Shown here: positions 1-8,279 of the stretch, piece by piece
Layout: each line of letters begins with the position of its first letter
Position numbering within the stretch: position 1 is the first letter of the stretch
Assembly: GCF_900099805.1 (NCBI RefSeq)
Contig: NZ_FNDR01000007.1
Coordinates: 248,001-312,000, forward strand
DNA length: 64,000 nt
Direction: 5' to 3'
Source: Variovorax sp. OV700
GTDB taxonomy: Bacteria; Pseudomonadota; Gammaproteobacteria; Burkholderiales; Burkholderiaceae_C
Notes under the pieces: model-generated
What the model saw: the letters and a program-made list of their open reading frames with translations, nothing else
What the model was told of the DNA's origin: nothing
The model's database searches: none
Position numbers and translations under genes: made by a program

Positions 1-201
1 CGAATGAAAATCGAAGGCTTTATCGTCAGCGAGCACATGGAAGTGTGGCCCGAGGCGCTGACCGAACTCGGCACCCTGGTGGGCACCGGCAAGCTCAAGC
101 CGCGAGAATCGGTTGCGCAGGGCATCGAATCCGCCCCTGAGGCCTTCCTGGGTTTGCTCAAGGGCAAGAATTTCGGCAAGCAACTCGTCAAGCTGATCTG
201 A
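1..201 (+). CDS. NADP-dependent oxidoreductase, C-terminal fragment (partial)
   Basis: Only the last 66 codons lie in the window; the frame is open from base 1, so the gene starts upstream. The tail, with a segment KPRESVAQGIESAPEAF followed by a short FGKQLVKLI end, resembles the C-terminus of medium-chain, zinc-independent NADP-dependent oxidoreductases (CurA/YncB/leukotriene B4 dehydrogenase type), which reduce enones. It precedes an acyl-CoA dehydrogenase, GST and SDR in the same direction, so it may belong to the same lipid/aldehyde-processing cluster. The nucleotide-binding domain cannot be seen. Confidence 0.7.
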   Translation, partial: RMKIEGFIVSEHMEVWPEALTELGTLVGTGKLKPRESVAQGIESAPEAFLGLLKGKNFGKQLVKLI

Positions 202-296
202 TGAACTGAACGTACGGCAAGAAGGCCGGTCATGCGCGCCGCGCCGGGCCGTCCAAAGCAAGCGTGCACCGAGGTGCGAAGCACGGAGGTATTCGA

Positions 297-1937
297 ATGA
301 ATTCGACGCACGAGGTCTTCAACCAGCCCGAGCCGCTGGTGGACTACAACCTCTTCGAAACCAACCGGCCCCTGCGCGATGCGCTGAAGTTCAACGCACC
401 TCAGCTGCACGTGGCGCAGCTGCAGGAGCTCGGGGTCACCCTGGGCTCGGCAGAGATGCAAGCGCACGCGCGGCTCGCCAACACCCACATGCCGGAGCTG
501 CACACGCACGACCGCTTCGGGCGACGCATCGACGAGGTGGAGTTTCATCCGAGCTATCACCTCTTGATGGCCGCCGCTGTCGGTGCTGGTTTGCACGGCA
601 CGCCCTGGACCAGCACCTCCACGTCACCGCACGTCGAACGCGCCGCCGGCTTCATGCTCTTCACCGAGCTGGAGCCGTCGATCCTTTGCCCCGTCTCGAT
701 GACCTACGCGGCCACGCCGGCCCTGCGCGGCAATGCCGCGGTGTACGCCGACTGGGGTCCGAAGCTGGGCAGCCTCTGGTACGACCCGGCGCTTGCCCCC
801 GTTCGGGACAAGCCCGGCGTGACCATGGGCATGGGCATGACCGAAAAGCAGGGCGGCTCCGACGTGCGGGCCAACACCACGCAAGCCGCGCACGACGGCA
901 GCGACGACTGGGGCGAGCGCTATGCGATCACCGGCCACAAGTGGTTCTTCTCGGCGCCAATGTGCGATGCCTTCCTGGTGTTGGCGCAGGCGCCGGCCGG
1001 GCTGAGCTGCTTCTTCCTACCCCGCGTGCTGCCCGACGGCAGCCGCAACGCCATTCACATCCAGCGCCTGAAGGACAAACTCGGCAACAAGGCCAATGCC
1101 AGCTCCGAGGTCGAGTTCCACGGCGCCAGCGCATGGCTCGTGGGCGAAGAGGGGCGCGGCATTCCGCAGATTCTCGAGATGGGCACCATGACCCGCCTCG
1201 ACTGCGCGCTGGGCACCAGTGGCCTGATGCGGCAGGCATTGAGCATTGCGCTCAACCACGCGAGCCAGCGCAGCGCCTTCGGCAAACCGCTGATCGAGCA
1301 GCCGCTCATGAAGAACGTGCTGGCCGACCTCGCGCTCGAAAGCGAAGCCGCCACGGCGCTGGCCATCCGCCTCGCGCGCGCCTTCGACCACCCCGACGAC
1401 GCGCACGAGCGGCTCATGGCCCGGTTGCTCACGCCGGTCGCCAAGTTCTGGATCTGCAAGCGCGGCAGCCACTTTGCCCAGGAGGCCATGGAATGCCTCG
1501 GCGGCAACGGCTACGTGGAGGAGGGCGGCGAAGGCATCATGGCGCGCATCTACCGCGAGATGCCGCTCAATTCGATCTGGGAAGGGGCCGGCAACATCAT
1601 GGCGCTCGACCTGCTGCGCGGCCTGCGCAAGGGCGATGCGGTGGCCGCGCTCGCCGCCGAACTGGCGCCGGCGCGCGGCCAGCATGCGGCGCTCGACCGG
1701 CTGGCCGATGCGCTGCCGGCCCGCATCGAGGCCATGGCCTCCGAAGCGGAGGCGCGCCGCCTGGCGCAGGACGTGGCCCTGGCGGTGCAGGCTTCACTGC
1801 TTGTGCAGACCGCGCCGGCGGCCGTTGCCGACGCCTTCTGCGCATCGCGCCTTGGCGGCGACTGGGGCAACGCCTTCGGCACACTGGGCGCGGGCACCCA
1901 TTTCGATTCGATCATCGAGCGCGCGCAGCCGCTCTGA
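297..1937 (+). CDS. acyl-CoA dehydrogenase, AidB-like
   Basis: A 546-aa flavoenzyme of the acyl-CoA dehydrogenase superfamily, expected to use FAD and act in the cytoplasm. The signature MTEKQGGSDVR lies at residues 181-191. A C-terminal part with ECLGGNGYVEEGGEGIMARIYRE and SIWEGAGNI matches the AidB/isovaleryl-CoA dehydrogenase-like branch, whose members are longer (about 540 aa) than ordinary acyl-CoA dehydrogenases (about 390 aa). The ATG at 297 was chosen over the upstream 264 start because a GGAGGT ribosome binding site ends about 8 bases before it. AidB proteins are linked to alkylation stress, but many homologues are ordinary catabolic dehydrogenases; the neighbouring GST and SDR fit either role. 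Confidence 0.9.
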   Translation: MNSTHEVFNQPEPLVDYNLFETNRPLRDALKFNAPQLHVAQLQELGVTLGSAEMQAHARLANTHMPELHTHDRFGRRIDEVEFHPSYHLLMAAAVGAGLHGTPWTSTSTSPHVERAAGFMLFTELEPSILCPVSMTYAATPALRGNAAVYADWGPKLGSLWYDPALAPVRDKPGVTMGMGMTEKQGGSDVRANTTQAAHDGSDDWGERYAITGHKWFFSAPMCDAFLVLAQAPAGLSCFFLPRVLPDGSRNAIHIQRLKDKLGNKANASSEVEFHGASAWLVGEEGRGIPQILEMGTMTRLDCALGTSGLMRQALSIALNHASQRSAFGKPLIEQPLMKNVLADLALESEAATALAIRLARAFDHPDDAHERLMARLLTPVAKFWICKRGSHFAQEAMECLGGNGYVEEGGEGIMARIYREMPLNSIWEGAGNIMALDLLRGLRKGDAVAALAAELAPARGQHAALDRLADALPARIEAMASEAEARRLAQDVALAVQASLLVQTAPAAVADAFCASRLGGDWGNAFGTLGAGTHFDSIIERAQPL

Positions 1938-1974
1938 ACGCAACAATATCCAAGCACTCCACGGGAACAACAAC

Positions 1975-2913
1975 ATGGCCGACCTCATCCTGCACCACTA
2001 CAACACCTCGCCGTTCTCGGAAAAAGTGCGCCTCATCCTCGGCGCCAAGAAGCTGCCCTGGAAGTCGGTCCTCATCCCGCCCATCATGCCCAAGCCCGAG
2101 GTGGAGGTGCTCACCGGCGGCTACCGCAAGACGCCGTTCCTGCAGATCGGCGCCGACATGTATTGCGACAGCGCGCTCATCGCCGACGTGCTCGAGCACC
2201 TGCAGCCCGAGTCCACGCTCTATCCCGAGCCCGAAAAGGGCATGTCCCGCATCCTCGCTCAGTGGGCCGACACCACGTTGTTCTGGGCCGCCATGGCCTG
2301 GAACCTGCAGCCCAGGGGCGCAGCCGAGGTGTTCGCCAAGGCGCCGCCCGAAATGGCCAAGGCCTTCGGCGAAGACCGCGGCAAGATGAGCGCGGCCAAC
2401 ATGACGCGGCTGCGCCCGGCGGACGCCACCAGCGCCTACAAGTCATACCTGCGCCGGCTGTCGGACATGCTCGACGACAAGCCCTACCTGCTGGGCGAGG
2501 CGCCGTGCATCGCCGATTTTTCCGCCTACCACCCGCTCTGGTACACGCGCCGCATCGACTCGGTGCGCAGCATCCTCGACCTCACGCCCGCGGTCATCGA
2601 CTGGATGGACCGCATGGCCGCCATCGGCCACGGCACGATCGAAAAGGCCAGTGCGGAAGAAGCCATTGCGGTCGCCAAGGCCGCCACCCCGCACACGCTG
2701 CTGACAGACAGCACCTTCCAGGACGACCACGGCATTCCGCTCGGGAGCGCCGTCACCGTGCGCGCCGAGAGCTTCGGCCTCGAGGAAACCCCCGGCACGC
2801 TGGTGGCCGCCACGCGCACGCACTACACGCTGGAACGAAGCAACGAGCGCATCGGCAGGGTGCACGTGCATTTTCCGCGCATCGGCTACGTGCTCAAGAA
2901 AGCGGAAGCCTGA
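1975..2913 (+). CDS. glutathione S-transferase family protein with C-terminal extension
   Basis: 312 aa. The N-terminus has a thioredoxin-fold GST domain: LILHHYNTSPFSEKVRLIL with the S-P-F-S active-site region near residue 12, then a TPFLQIG cis-proline region. A helical GST C-domain follows to about residue 235 (the DKPYLLGEAPCIADFSAY motif is typical). The last 75 or so residues form an extra segment that looks like a small beta domain and lies beyond the usual GST length of 200-230 aa. It starts 37 bp after the acyl-CoA dehydrogenase and is probably cotranscribed. Substrate unknown; detoxification or a GST-like role in fatty-acid catabolism is inference. Confidence 0.85.
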   Translation: MADLILHHYNTSPFSEKVRLILGAKKLPWKSVLIPPIMPKPEVEVLTGGYRKTPFLQIGADMYCDSALIADVLEHLQPESTLYPEPEKGMSRILAQWADTTLFWAAMAWNLQPRGAAEVFAKAPPEMAKAFGEDRGKMSAANMTRLRPADATSAYKSYLRRLSDMLDDKPYLLGEAPCIADFSAYHPLWYTRRIDSVRSILDLTPAVIDWMDRMAAIGHGTIEKASAEEAIAVAKAATPHTLLTDSTFQDDHGIPLGSAVTVRAESFGLEETPGTLVAATRTHYTLERSNERIGRVHVHFPRIGYVLKKAEA

Positions 2914-3033
2914 TGGTCTTTGGCGGTTCGGAAGGCGGGAACCTTCGTGACTGCGCTGGCGCGCGTTTGGTATTTCAATAGCGGCTCCAACGTCAGAGAC
3001 AGACAGACATTCAACGCAGAAGGACACCGGCAA

Positions 3034-3939
3034 ATGATTCAGGACTTCAAGGGCAAAACGGCCGTACTCACCGGCGCGGGTTCGGGCTTCGGCCTCGAAT
3101 GTGCACGCATCGGAGCGGCGCGCGGCATGAACCTCGTGCTCGTCGACGTGCAGCAGGATGCGCTCGACAAGGCGCGGGCCGAGATGGAAGCTGCCGGCGT
3201 GCAGGTGCTCGCGCGCAAGGTCGACGTGTCGGACGCAGCGCAGATGGAGGTCCTGGCCCTTGCGGTGAAGGAGCGCTTCGGCGCGCCGCATTTCGTGTTC
3301 AACAACGCCGGCGTGGGAGCCGGCGGCCTGGTGTGGGAGAACACCGTGGCCGACTGGGAGTGGGTGCTCGGCGTCGACCTGTGGGGCGTGATCCACGGCG
3401 TGCGCCTGTTCACCCCCATGATGCTCGAAGCCGCCGCCAAGGACCCGGGCTACCGCGGCCACATCACCAACACCGCCAGCATGGCCGGGCTGCTCACGCC
3501 CCCCAACATGGGCATCTACAACGCCGCCAAGGCCGCGGTGGTGAGCCTGACCGAAACCCTGTACCAGGACCTGAACCTCGTCACCGACCAGATCGGCGCG
3601 AGCCTCTTGTGCCCGTACTTCGTGCCCACCGGCATCACCAGCAGCGAGCGCAACCGCCCGAATGCGCCGAAGGAAACCGAGCTCACCAAGAGCCAGCTCA
3701 TCGGCCAGGCCATGAGCAACAAGGCCGTGAGCAGCGGCAAGATCACCGCCGCCGAAGTGTCGGCCAAGGTGTTCGACGCCATCAGCGAGAACCAGTTCTA
3801 CGTGTTCAGCCACCCGAAGTCGCTGGGCAACGTAAGAGCGCGCATGGAGAACATCGTGGTGGGCGCGAATCCGGCCGATCCGTTTCTCGAGCGGCCTGAA
3901 ATCGGGCAGAAGCTGCGGGAGCAGTTGCGGGGCGCTTGA
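3034..3939 (+). CDS. SDR family NAD(P)-dependent oxidoreductase
   Basis: 301-aa classical short-chain dehydrogenase. The Rossmann motif TGAGSGFG is near residues 13-20, NNAG is present in strand 4, and the catalytic pair YxxxK is Y162/K166 within YNAAKAA. Upstream Ser in NTASMAG completes the triad. The start at 3034 follows an AGAAGGACA ribosome binding site. It lies downstream of the acyl-CoA dehydrogenase and GST, so oxidation of a hydroxyacyl or alcohol intermediate in the same pathway is plausible, but the substrate cannot be read from the sequence. Confidence 0.92.
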   Translation: MIQDFKGKTAVLTGAGSGFGLECARIGAARGMNLVLVDVQQDALDKARAEMEAAGVQVLARKVDVSDAAQMEVLALAVKERFGAPHFVFNNAGVGAGGLVWENTVADWEWVLGVDLWGVIHGVRLFTPMMLEAAAKDPGYRGHITNTASMAGLLTPPNMGIYNAAKAAVVSLTETLYQDLNLVTDQIGASLLCPYFVPTGITSSERNRPNAPKETELTKSQLIGQAMSNKAVSSGKITAAEVSAKVFDAISENQFYVFSHPKSLGNVRARMENIVVGANPADPFLERPEIGQKLREQLRGA

Positions 3940-3955
3940 GCATCTGGTGCGCTGA

Positions 3956-4882
3956 TCACTCGGCTCCAGCCTGCGAGACGATCCATTTCCAAACGGCACG
4001 GATCGCCGGTTCGTCTTCCCGTCCGCTTGCCACGGCGAGAAAGTAGCTGCCGGTGTCGAGCGCCGGCCCGAAGGGCTGCACCAGCGCGCCGCTGCGCAGT
4101 TCTTCGGCCGCGAGAGTGAGGCTGAGCAGCGCCACGCCGTGACCCGCGAGTGCGGCGAGGATGGCGTGGGTTTCGTCCGAGAACGACAGGCCGGCGGCCT
4201 TCATCGACCGGCCCCTGGGTGGTGCAACGCCCGCTTCGCGGAACCAGCGTGACCACGGTGCGGGCGCCACTGCGCCAGGCTGCCAGTCGGAATGGATCAG
4301 CTGGTGCTTCGGCAGGTCGCTCGCGCGCTTCAGGCCCAGCATCGGGCTGCACAGCGGCGCGTAGCGCTCGGACATCAGCTCGCGCACCACCAGGCCCGGC
4401 CAGTTGCCGCTGCCGGAGCGCACTGCAATGTCGGCGTCGCCGCGCGCCAGGTCGACCAGCGGGTCGCTGGCATGCAGCCGCAGTTCGATGCCGGGGCAGG
4501 CCTTGCGAAAAGCCGCCATGCGCGGCAGCACCCAGCGCGCGGCAAAGGCGGTGTTGGTGGTGAGCGTGACGGCCTGAGATGCGGAAGGTTGGCGCAGCCT
4601 CTCTATTCCCGCCTCGAGCGCATCGAAGCCCGCGCGCAAGTCGTCGAAGAGCCGCTGACCCGCGGGTGTCAATGCCAGCTGCCGCGTGAGCCGGCGAAAC
4701 AGCGGCCGGCCGAGCGTGTCTTCGAGCGCGCGCACCTGGTGGCTGATGGCAGAGGGCGTCACCGAGAGTTCGTGCGCGGCGCGTTGAAAGCTCAGGTGCG
4801 CGGCAGCCGCTTCGAAGGCGCGCAGCGAGAGCAGCGGCGGCAGGCTGCGTGGCCGGCGAATGGATGAGCCAATTTCGTTCAT
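3956..4882 (-). CDS. LysR family transcriptional regulator, GcvA-like
   Basis: 308 aa. An N-terminal winged HTH (SFQRAAHELSVTPSAISHQV, about residues 30-50) is followed by a LysR substrate-binding domain. The phrase LRAFEAAAAHLSF and the T-P-S-A-I-S-H-Q recognition helix are typical of the GcvA branch. The ATG at 4882 was chosen because the upstream in-frame extension runs into the divergent azoreductase gene and is not LysR-like. It is divergent from the azoreductase at 4983 with a 100-bp gap, the classical arrangement for a LysR protein controlling its neighbour and itself. The inducer is unknown. Confidence 0.9.
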   Translation of the reverse strand: MNEIGSSIRRPRSLPPLLSLRAFEAAAAHLSFQRAAHELSVTPSAISHQVRALEDTLGRPLFRRLTRQLALTPAGQRLFDDLRAGFDALEAGIERLRQPSASQAVTLTTNTAFAARWVLPRMAAFRKACPGIELRLHASDPLVDLARGDADIAVRSGSGNWPGLVVRELMSERYAPLCSPMLGLKRASDLPKHQLIHSDWQPGAVAPAPWSRWFREAGVAPPRGRSMKAAGLSFSDETHAILAALAGHGVALLSLTLAAEELRSGALVQPFGPALDTGSYFLAVASGREDEPAIRAVWKWIVSQAGAE

Positions 4883-4982
4883 CGATGGAGAAATGATCGT
4901 TTGTCGCTGAATGGGTTTATCTCTAGATTGAAGACCCGTGCAGCCATTCTGGCAGCACAAGACAGAACAGATCAACTCATCC

Positions 4983-5717
4983 ATGAAGACCATGAACCTG
5001 AACCTTCTTCATATCGACGCCAGCGCCCGTCCGGGCCGGTCCGACATCGACGCCCACGGCTCGCACACGCGCAGGCTCTCTGCGCGCTTCGTCGAGCGCT
5101 GGCGCAAGGCCCGGCCGAACGACCGCATCGACTATCTCGACGTGGGCCAGCATCCGCCCGCACACGTCAACGGTCGCTGGATCCACGCCGCGTTCACGCC
5201 GCCCGCCGAGCGCGAACCCTGGATGGCGGACGTACTGGCCGAAAGCGACCGGCTCGTCGACCAGCTGGTTGCCGCCGACATGATCGTGGTGGGCCTGCCG
5301 ATGTACAACTTCAGCGTGCCCGCGCAGTTCAAGGCATACATCGACAACATCGTTCGCGTGGGCCGCACCTTCGGCTTCGACCGTGCGCGCGGCGCGGTGC
5401 CGTACTGGCCGATGCTTGCGGAGGCCGGCAAGCGCCTGGTGCTGCTCGGCGCGCGTGGCGACCATGGCTATGACCCCGGTGGGCGCATCGCGCACATGAA
5501 CCATACGGAGGGCAGCGTGCGCTCCGTGTTCGGCTACATCGGCATCACCGAGGTGTTCGACGCGGCGGTGGAGTGCGACGAGTTCGGAGGCGAGCAGCTG
5601 GCGCTGTCGATGCGGCGCACGGAACAGCGCGTGGACGATCTCGTCGACACGCTGGCGGCGCCAGGCATGCACGTGGCTGCCGCTGCTGACACCACGCTGT
5701 CAGTAGCAGCCGGATAG
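4983..5717 (+). CDS. FMN-dependent NADH-azoreductase-like flavodoxin-fold protein
   Basis: 244 aa. The opening NLLHIDASARPGRSDSH-like region and the segment YNFSVPAQFKAYIDNIVR (from residue about 107) are hallmarks of the AzoR/NQO family, in which FMN binds to the P-loop-like N-terminus and around YNF. The enzyme would reduce quinones or azo dyes with NADH, probably protecting against electrophile stress. The start ATG at 4983 precedes the conserved first beta strand. It is divergent from a LysR gene that probably regulates it. It is followed by a hairpin and a thioesterase gene. Confidence 0.88.
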   Translation: MKTMNLNLLHIDASARPGRSDIDAHGSHTRRLSARFVERWRKARPNDRIDYLDVGQHPPAHVNGRWIHAAFTPPAEREPWMADVLAESDRLVDQLVAADMIVVGLPMYNFSVPAQFKAYIDNIVRVGRTFGFDRARGAVPYWPMLAEAGKRLVLLGARGDHGYDPGGRIAHMNHTEGSVRSVFGYIGITEVFDAAVECDEFGGEQLALSMRRTEQRVDDLVDTLAAPGMHVAAAADTTLSVAAG

Positions 5718-5719
5718 GA

Positions 5720-5746
5720 TTTTTCGCTCCACTTCCGAGCGAAAAA
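5720..5746 (+). promoter_or_regulatory. perfect inverted repeat between azoreductase and thioesterase genes
   Basis: Ten-base arms TTTTTCGCTC and GAGCGAAAAA are separated by a 7-base loop. They fill the gap between the azoreductase stop (5717) and the thioesterase ATG (5749). There is no T tract after the stem, so it is not a textbook terminator for the plus strand. It covers the place where the thioesterase ribosome binding site should be, so it could be a transcription attenuator, a translation-blocking hairpin or an operator. Confidence 0.6.
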
Positions 5747-5748
5747 AG

Positions 5749-6159
5749 ATGATTCCTGACCTCTTGCTGGAGCGCTTTCCCCACCCGCCCACCGCCGAAC
5801 TTTTCAGCCAGCGCGTGCTCGCAATCGACAAGGCCAAGGGCGTGATCCGCCTTAGCTTCGTGGCCACCGGTGCATTCCTCAACCCCGCGGGCGCGGTGCA
5901 GGGCGGCATCCTGGTCGCGATGCTCGACGACACGATGGGGCCGGCGCTGTGGGTCATGAACGGTGAGGAGACGTACTCCGCCACCATCGACCTCAGCGTG
6001 TCTTTTCTGGCCGCCGCGAAGCCCGGCCTGTTGTATGGCGAAGGCCGGGTCGTGCAGCGCGGCAAGACCATCGCTTTCCTCGAGGCGCAACTCAGCGATC
6101 CGGCTGGCCGCGTCGTGGCGCGCTCCACGGCCAGCGCGCGCATCGCGAAAGCCCGCTGA
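5749..6159 (+). CDS. PaaI family thioesterase (hotdog fold)
   Basis: 136 aa, the normal length for a single hotdog-fold domain. The motif NPAGAVQGGILVAMLDDTMGPA matches the family pattern (HGG replaced by QGG, with the acidic D in MLDDTMG), and the beta strands after it (TIDLSVSFLAAAKPG) complete the fold. Such enzymes hydrolyse acyl-CoA or aryl-CoA thioesters. The usual His before GG is Gln here, as in some active members. It converges with sctR, which ends 13 bp away, and is probably not part of the secretion cluster. Confidence 0.85.
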   Translation: MIPDLLLERFPHPPTAELFSQRVLAIDKAKGVIRLSFVATGAFLNPAGAVQGGILVAMLDDTMGPALWVMNGEETYSATIDLSVSFLAAAKPGLLYGEGRVVQRGKTIAFLEAQLSDPAGRVVARSTASARIAKAR

Positions 6160-6172
6160 GCCCGCAGCAGGC

Positions 6173-6832
6173 TCATCGGTACGACAGCACCAACCCGTGC
6201 ACCAGCCGCGTCCAGCCGTCCAGCATCACGAATAGCAGCAGCTTGAACGGCAGCGAGATGGTGGTGGGCGCGATCATCGACATGCCGAGCGCCAGCAGCA
6301 CCGTGGCGACGATCAGGTCCACCACCACGAACACCAGGTAGATGATGAAGCCGATCTGGAAGGCACGCGTCAACTCGCTGAGCGTGAAGCTCGGGACCAG
6401 CACCATGAAGTCGTCGTCCCTCAATTGTTCGGCGCGCGCCTTCGGCCAGATGTTGGAGGCCGACTTCAGGAAGAACTCACGCTCGCGTTCGTGCGTGTGC
6501 TTCTGCAGGAACTCCTTCACGGGCACCTTGGCGGCGTCGATCACCGCCATGATGTCGCCCATGCTTTCGCCCTTGATCCCGAAGTTGCGGTTGCGCAGGG
6601 TGTCGCCGATGTCCATACCGACCGGCGCCATGATGTAGACCGTCAGGATGATCGCGATGCCGTTCAGCACCATGTTCGGCGGCGTCTGCTGCAGGCCCAG
6701 CGCGGTTCGCAGCAGGCCGAACACGATGACCAGCTTGGTGTAGCTCGTCACCATCAGCGCCGCGAAAGTCGCGAAGCCGAACGCGACCATCACCGCGACG
6801 AGTGTGAGAGGCTCCGGTATTCCGCCTTGCAT
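6173..6832 (-). CDS. sctR: type III secretion export apparatus protein SctR
   Basis: 219 aa, the family's normal size (YscR/HrcR/FliP). Several membrane segments are visible: an N-terminal helix AVMVAFGFATFAALMVTSYTK, a second around MVLNGIAIILTVYIMAPVG, and two C-terminal helices (GFIIYLVFVVVDLIVATVLL and FKLLLFVMLDGW). The conserved pieces TSYTKLVIVFGLLRTALGLQQ-like and QTPPN are present. SctR forms the core of the export gate in the inner membrane with SctS and SctT. It lies 11 bp downstream of sctQ and is transcribed with it, away from the main operon. Confidence 0.97.
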   Translation of the reverse strand: MQGGIPEPLTLVAVMVAFGFATFAALMVTSYTKLVIVFGLLRTALGLQQTPPNMVLNGIAIILTVYIMAPVGMDIGDTLRNRNFGIKGESMGDIMAVIDAAKVPVKEFLQKHTHEREREFFLKSASNIWPKARAEQLRDDDFMVLVPSFTLSELTRAFQIGFIIYLVFVVVDLIVATVLLALGMSMIAPTTISLPFKLLLFVMLDGWTRLVHGLVLSYR

Positions 6833-6843
6833 GGGGAGCCCGC

Positions 6844-7980
6844 TCAGACTTCGCCGGGAGCGAACTCCGACACGCGCACGCCCAGGCGGTCGCCCACGGC
6901 GACAAGGTAGCCCTTGCCCAGCACGTTGCCGTGCGCCAGGATGCGCACCGGGCTGCGGTTGAGCGGCTCGGCCAAGTCGAACACGTGGCCGGCACGGATG
7001 CTCTTCAGCTCGCCGAGCGACAGCGACAGTTCGCCCACCTCGAAGCGCAGCGTCACCTCCAGCGCATCGAGCCGGTCGATCGGCAGGTTGACGTTGTCTG
7101 CGGCGGGCGCAGGGCCGGCGGGCGTGTCTGGCTTCATGGCACTGTCTCTCGATTGCTGAACGGTGATGCGCGAGCCCTCGGCAACGGCCGAGAGGTGCAG
7201 CCCGCTAGGGCCTCCCAACTCGGCAGTAACGACGATCGCGGCACCCGAAGAACTCCATTGCTCGATGCCGACGATGTCGCCGGGGCGGATGCTGCTGATC
7301 TCGCGAAGCTGGATCGGCGTGCTGCCGAGCCGGAAGCTCACCGGCATGCGCAACGCATGAAAGGCTTCGCTCGTTCGCACGGCATGGCGAGGTCCGGTGG
7401 CCGCGGGCACGAGGGCGTCGAGCGTGGCGGCATCGTCGAACTGCACGCAGCCGCGCAGCATCGCGCCGCCGTCCGATGGCGTGGCAACGAAGAAGGCGGC
7501 GCGCTCGGGGTCGCAATGCATGAGCGGCTGTTCTCGCTGTTCGCGGGTGTCGCGGGTGTCGTGGCCATCACGCGCGGAGCGCGCCTCGGCCGCCGAAGGC
7601 TGCCATTCGAAATGCAGGCGCAGCGCCTTCTCGAGCGCATCGATCACAGGGTGAAGCGCGTCGGCCAGAAGGATGTAGCGCAGGTCGCGCGGCAGCAGGT
7701 CGATGCGGCGCTCGCCGAGCAGCGCCTGCATGCTCGGCGCATCCATGGCGAGATGGCCGATGTGTGCGCCAAGCTTGAAGCTGTAGCGCTCGCGGGTGGT
7801 GTGGGCAAAGGCTTCGTCGTGGTGCCACGCGAGGCGGTAGCTCGTGCCCTTGGCCGCCAGGCCGTGCCATGGCGCCGCCGCATGGAGGCGGTTGAGCGCA
7901 CGCACATTCGCTGCATCGGCGCGAGGCAAGGTGCGAGCCTCGCCGAGCTCGGTCACCGCTTCAGCAGGCCCGGTCGGCAT
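6844..7980 (-). CDS. sctQ: type III secretion cytoplasmic ring protein SctQ
   Basis: 378 aa. The C-terminal half carries two SpoA (surface presentation of antigens) domains: one around PVSFRLGSTPIQLREISSI and one at the very end (VTLRFEVGELSLSLGELKSI to the RVSEFAPGEV end). These build the cytoplasmic sorting platform that receives substrates with SctK, SctL and SctN. The N-terminal region is divergent, as usual for YscQ/HrcQ. It is single rather than split into HrcQa/HrcQb. It is transcribed divergently from sctV, with 299 bp between them holding the shared control region. Confidence 0.93.
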   Translation of the reverse strand: MPTGPAEAVTELGEARTLPRADAANVRALNRLHAAAPWHGLAAKGTSYRLAWHHDEAFAHTTRERYSFKLGAHIGHLAMDAPSMQALLGERRIDLLPRDLRYILLADALHPVIDALEKALRLHFEWQPSAAEARSARDGHDTRDTREQREQPLMHCDPERAAFFVATPSDGGAMLRGCVQFDDAATLDALVPAATGPRHAVRTSEAFHALRMPVSFRLGSTPIQLREISSIRPGDIVGIEQWSSSGAAIVVTAELGGPSGLHLSAVAEGSRITVQQSRDSAMKPDTPAGPAPAADNVNLPIDRLDALEVTLRFEVGELSLSLGELKSIRAGHVFDLAEPLNRSPVRILAHGNVLGKGYLVAVGDRLGVRVSEFAPGEV

Positions 7981-8279
7981 GCATGCTTTCGTTCGAACAA
8001 CTTCTGCGTCTTGTCACTATCTACGTACTTTCAAGCAATGCGAACACCTTGGCATCGGGTCGGCGCAGCTTAGCGAAAGGGGCAGGGCGCAGGTAGTACG
8101 CAAAAGCGTAGTGCCGTGCACGCCACAGGTCCTTCGTACTTACGAGAACTCGTGGTTGCCGTGGACGGAGGGCGGCGCTTAGAGTCCACCGCGACGTGAG
8201 GTTCTTCACGCTCGATGTGCGTCGCGATGCGATTCGCATCCAACAAAAACTCCAAGAAATTCAATAGAGCAAGGACGCA
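7981..8279. promoter_or_regulatory. sctQ/sctV divergent control region
   Basis: This 299-bp gap separates the divergent sctQR and sctV operons and must hold promoters for both. The hexamer CGTACT occurs three times: plus strand in CGTACTT at 8024-8030, inverted as AGTACG at 8096-8101, and again in CGTACTT at 8135-8141. The second copy overlaps the palindrome TACGCAAAAGCGTA (8097-8110) and the third sits in CGTACTTACG (8135-8144). I saw no clear PIP/hrpII box (TTCG-N16-TTCG) and no convincing sigma-54 site. The repeated sites suggest binding by a dimeric regulator, possibly one of the LuxR proteins at 34136 and 36279. Confidence 0.55.

Noticed and set aside
7981..8279. Classical PIP/hrpII box (TTCG-N16-TTCG) or sigma-54 promoter upstream of sctV
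   Set aside because: TTCG occurs several times but not with the required spacing, and no TGGC-N9-TGC-type pair was convincing.
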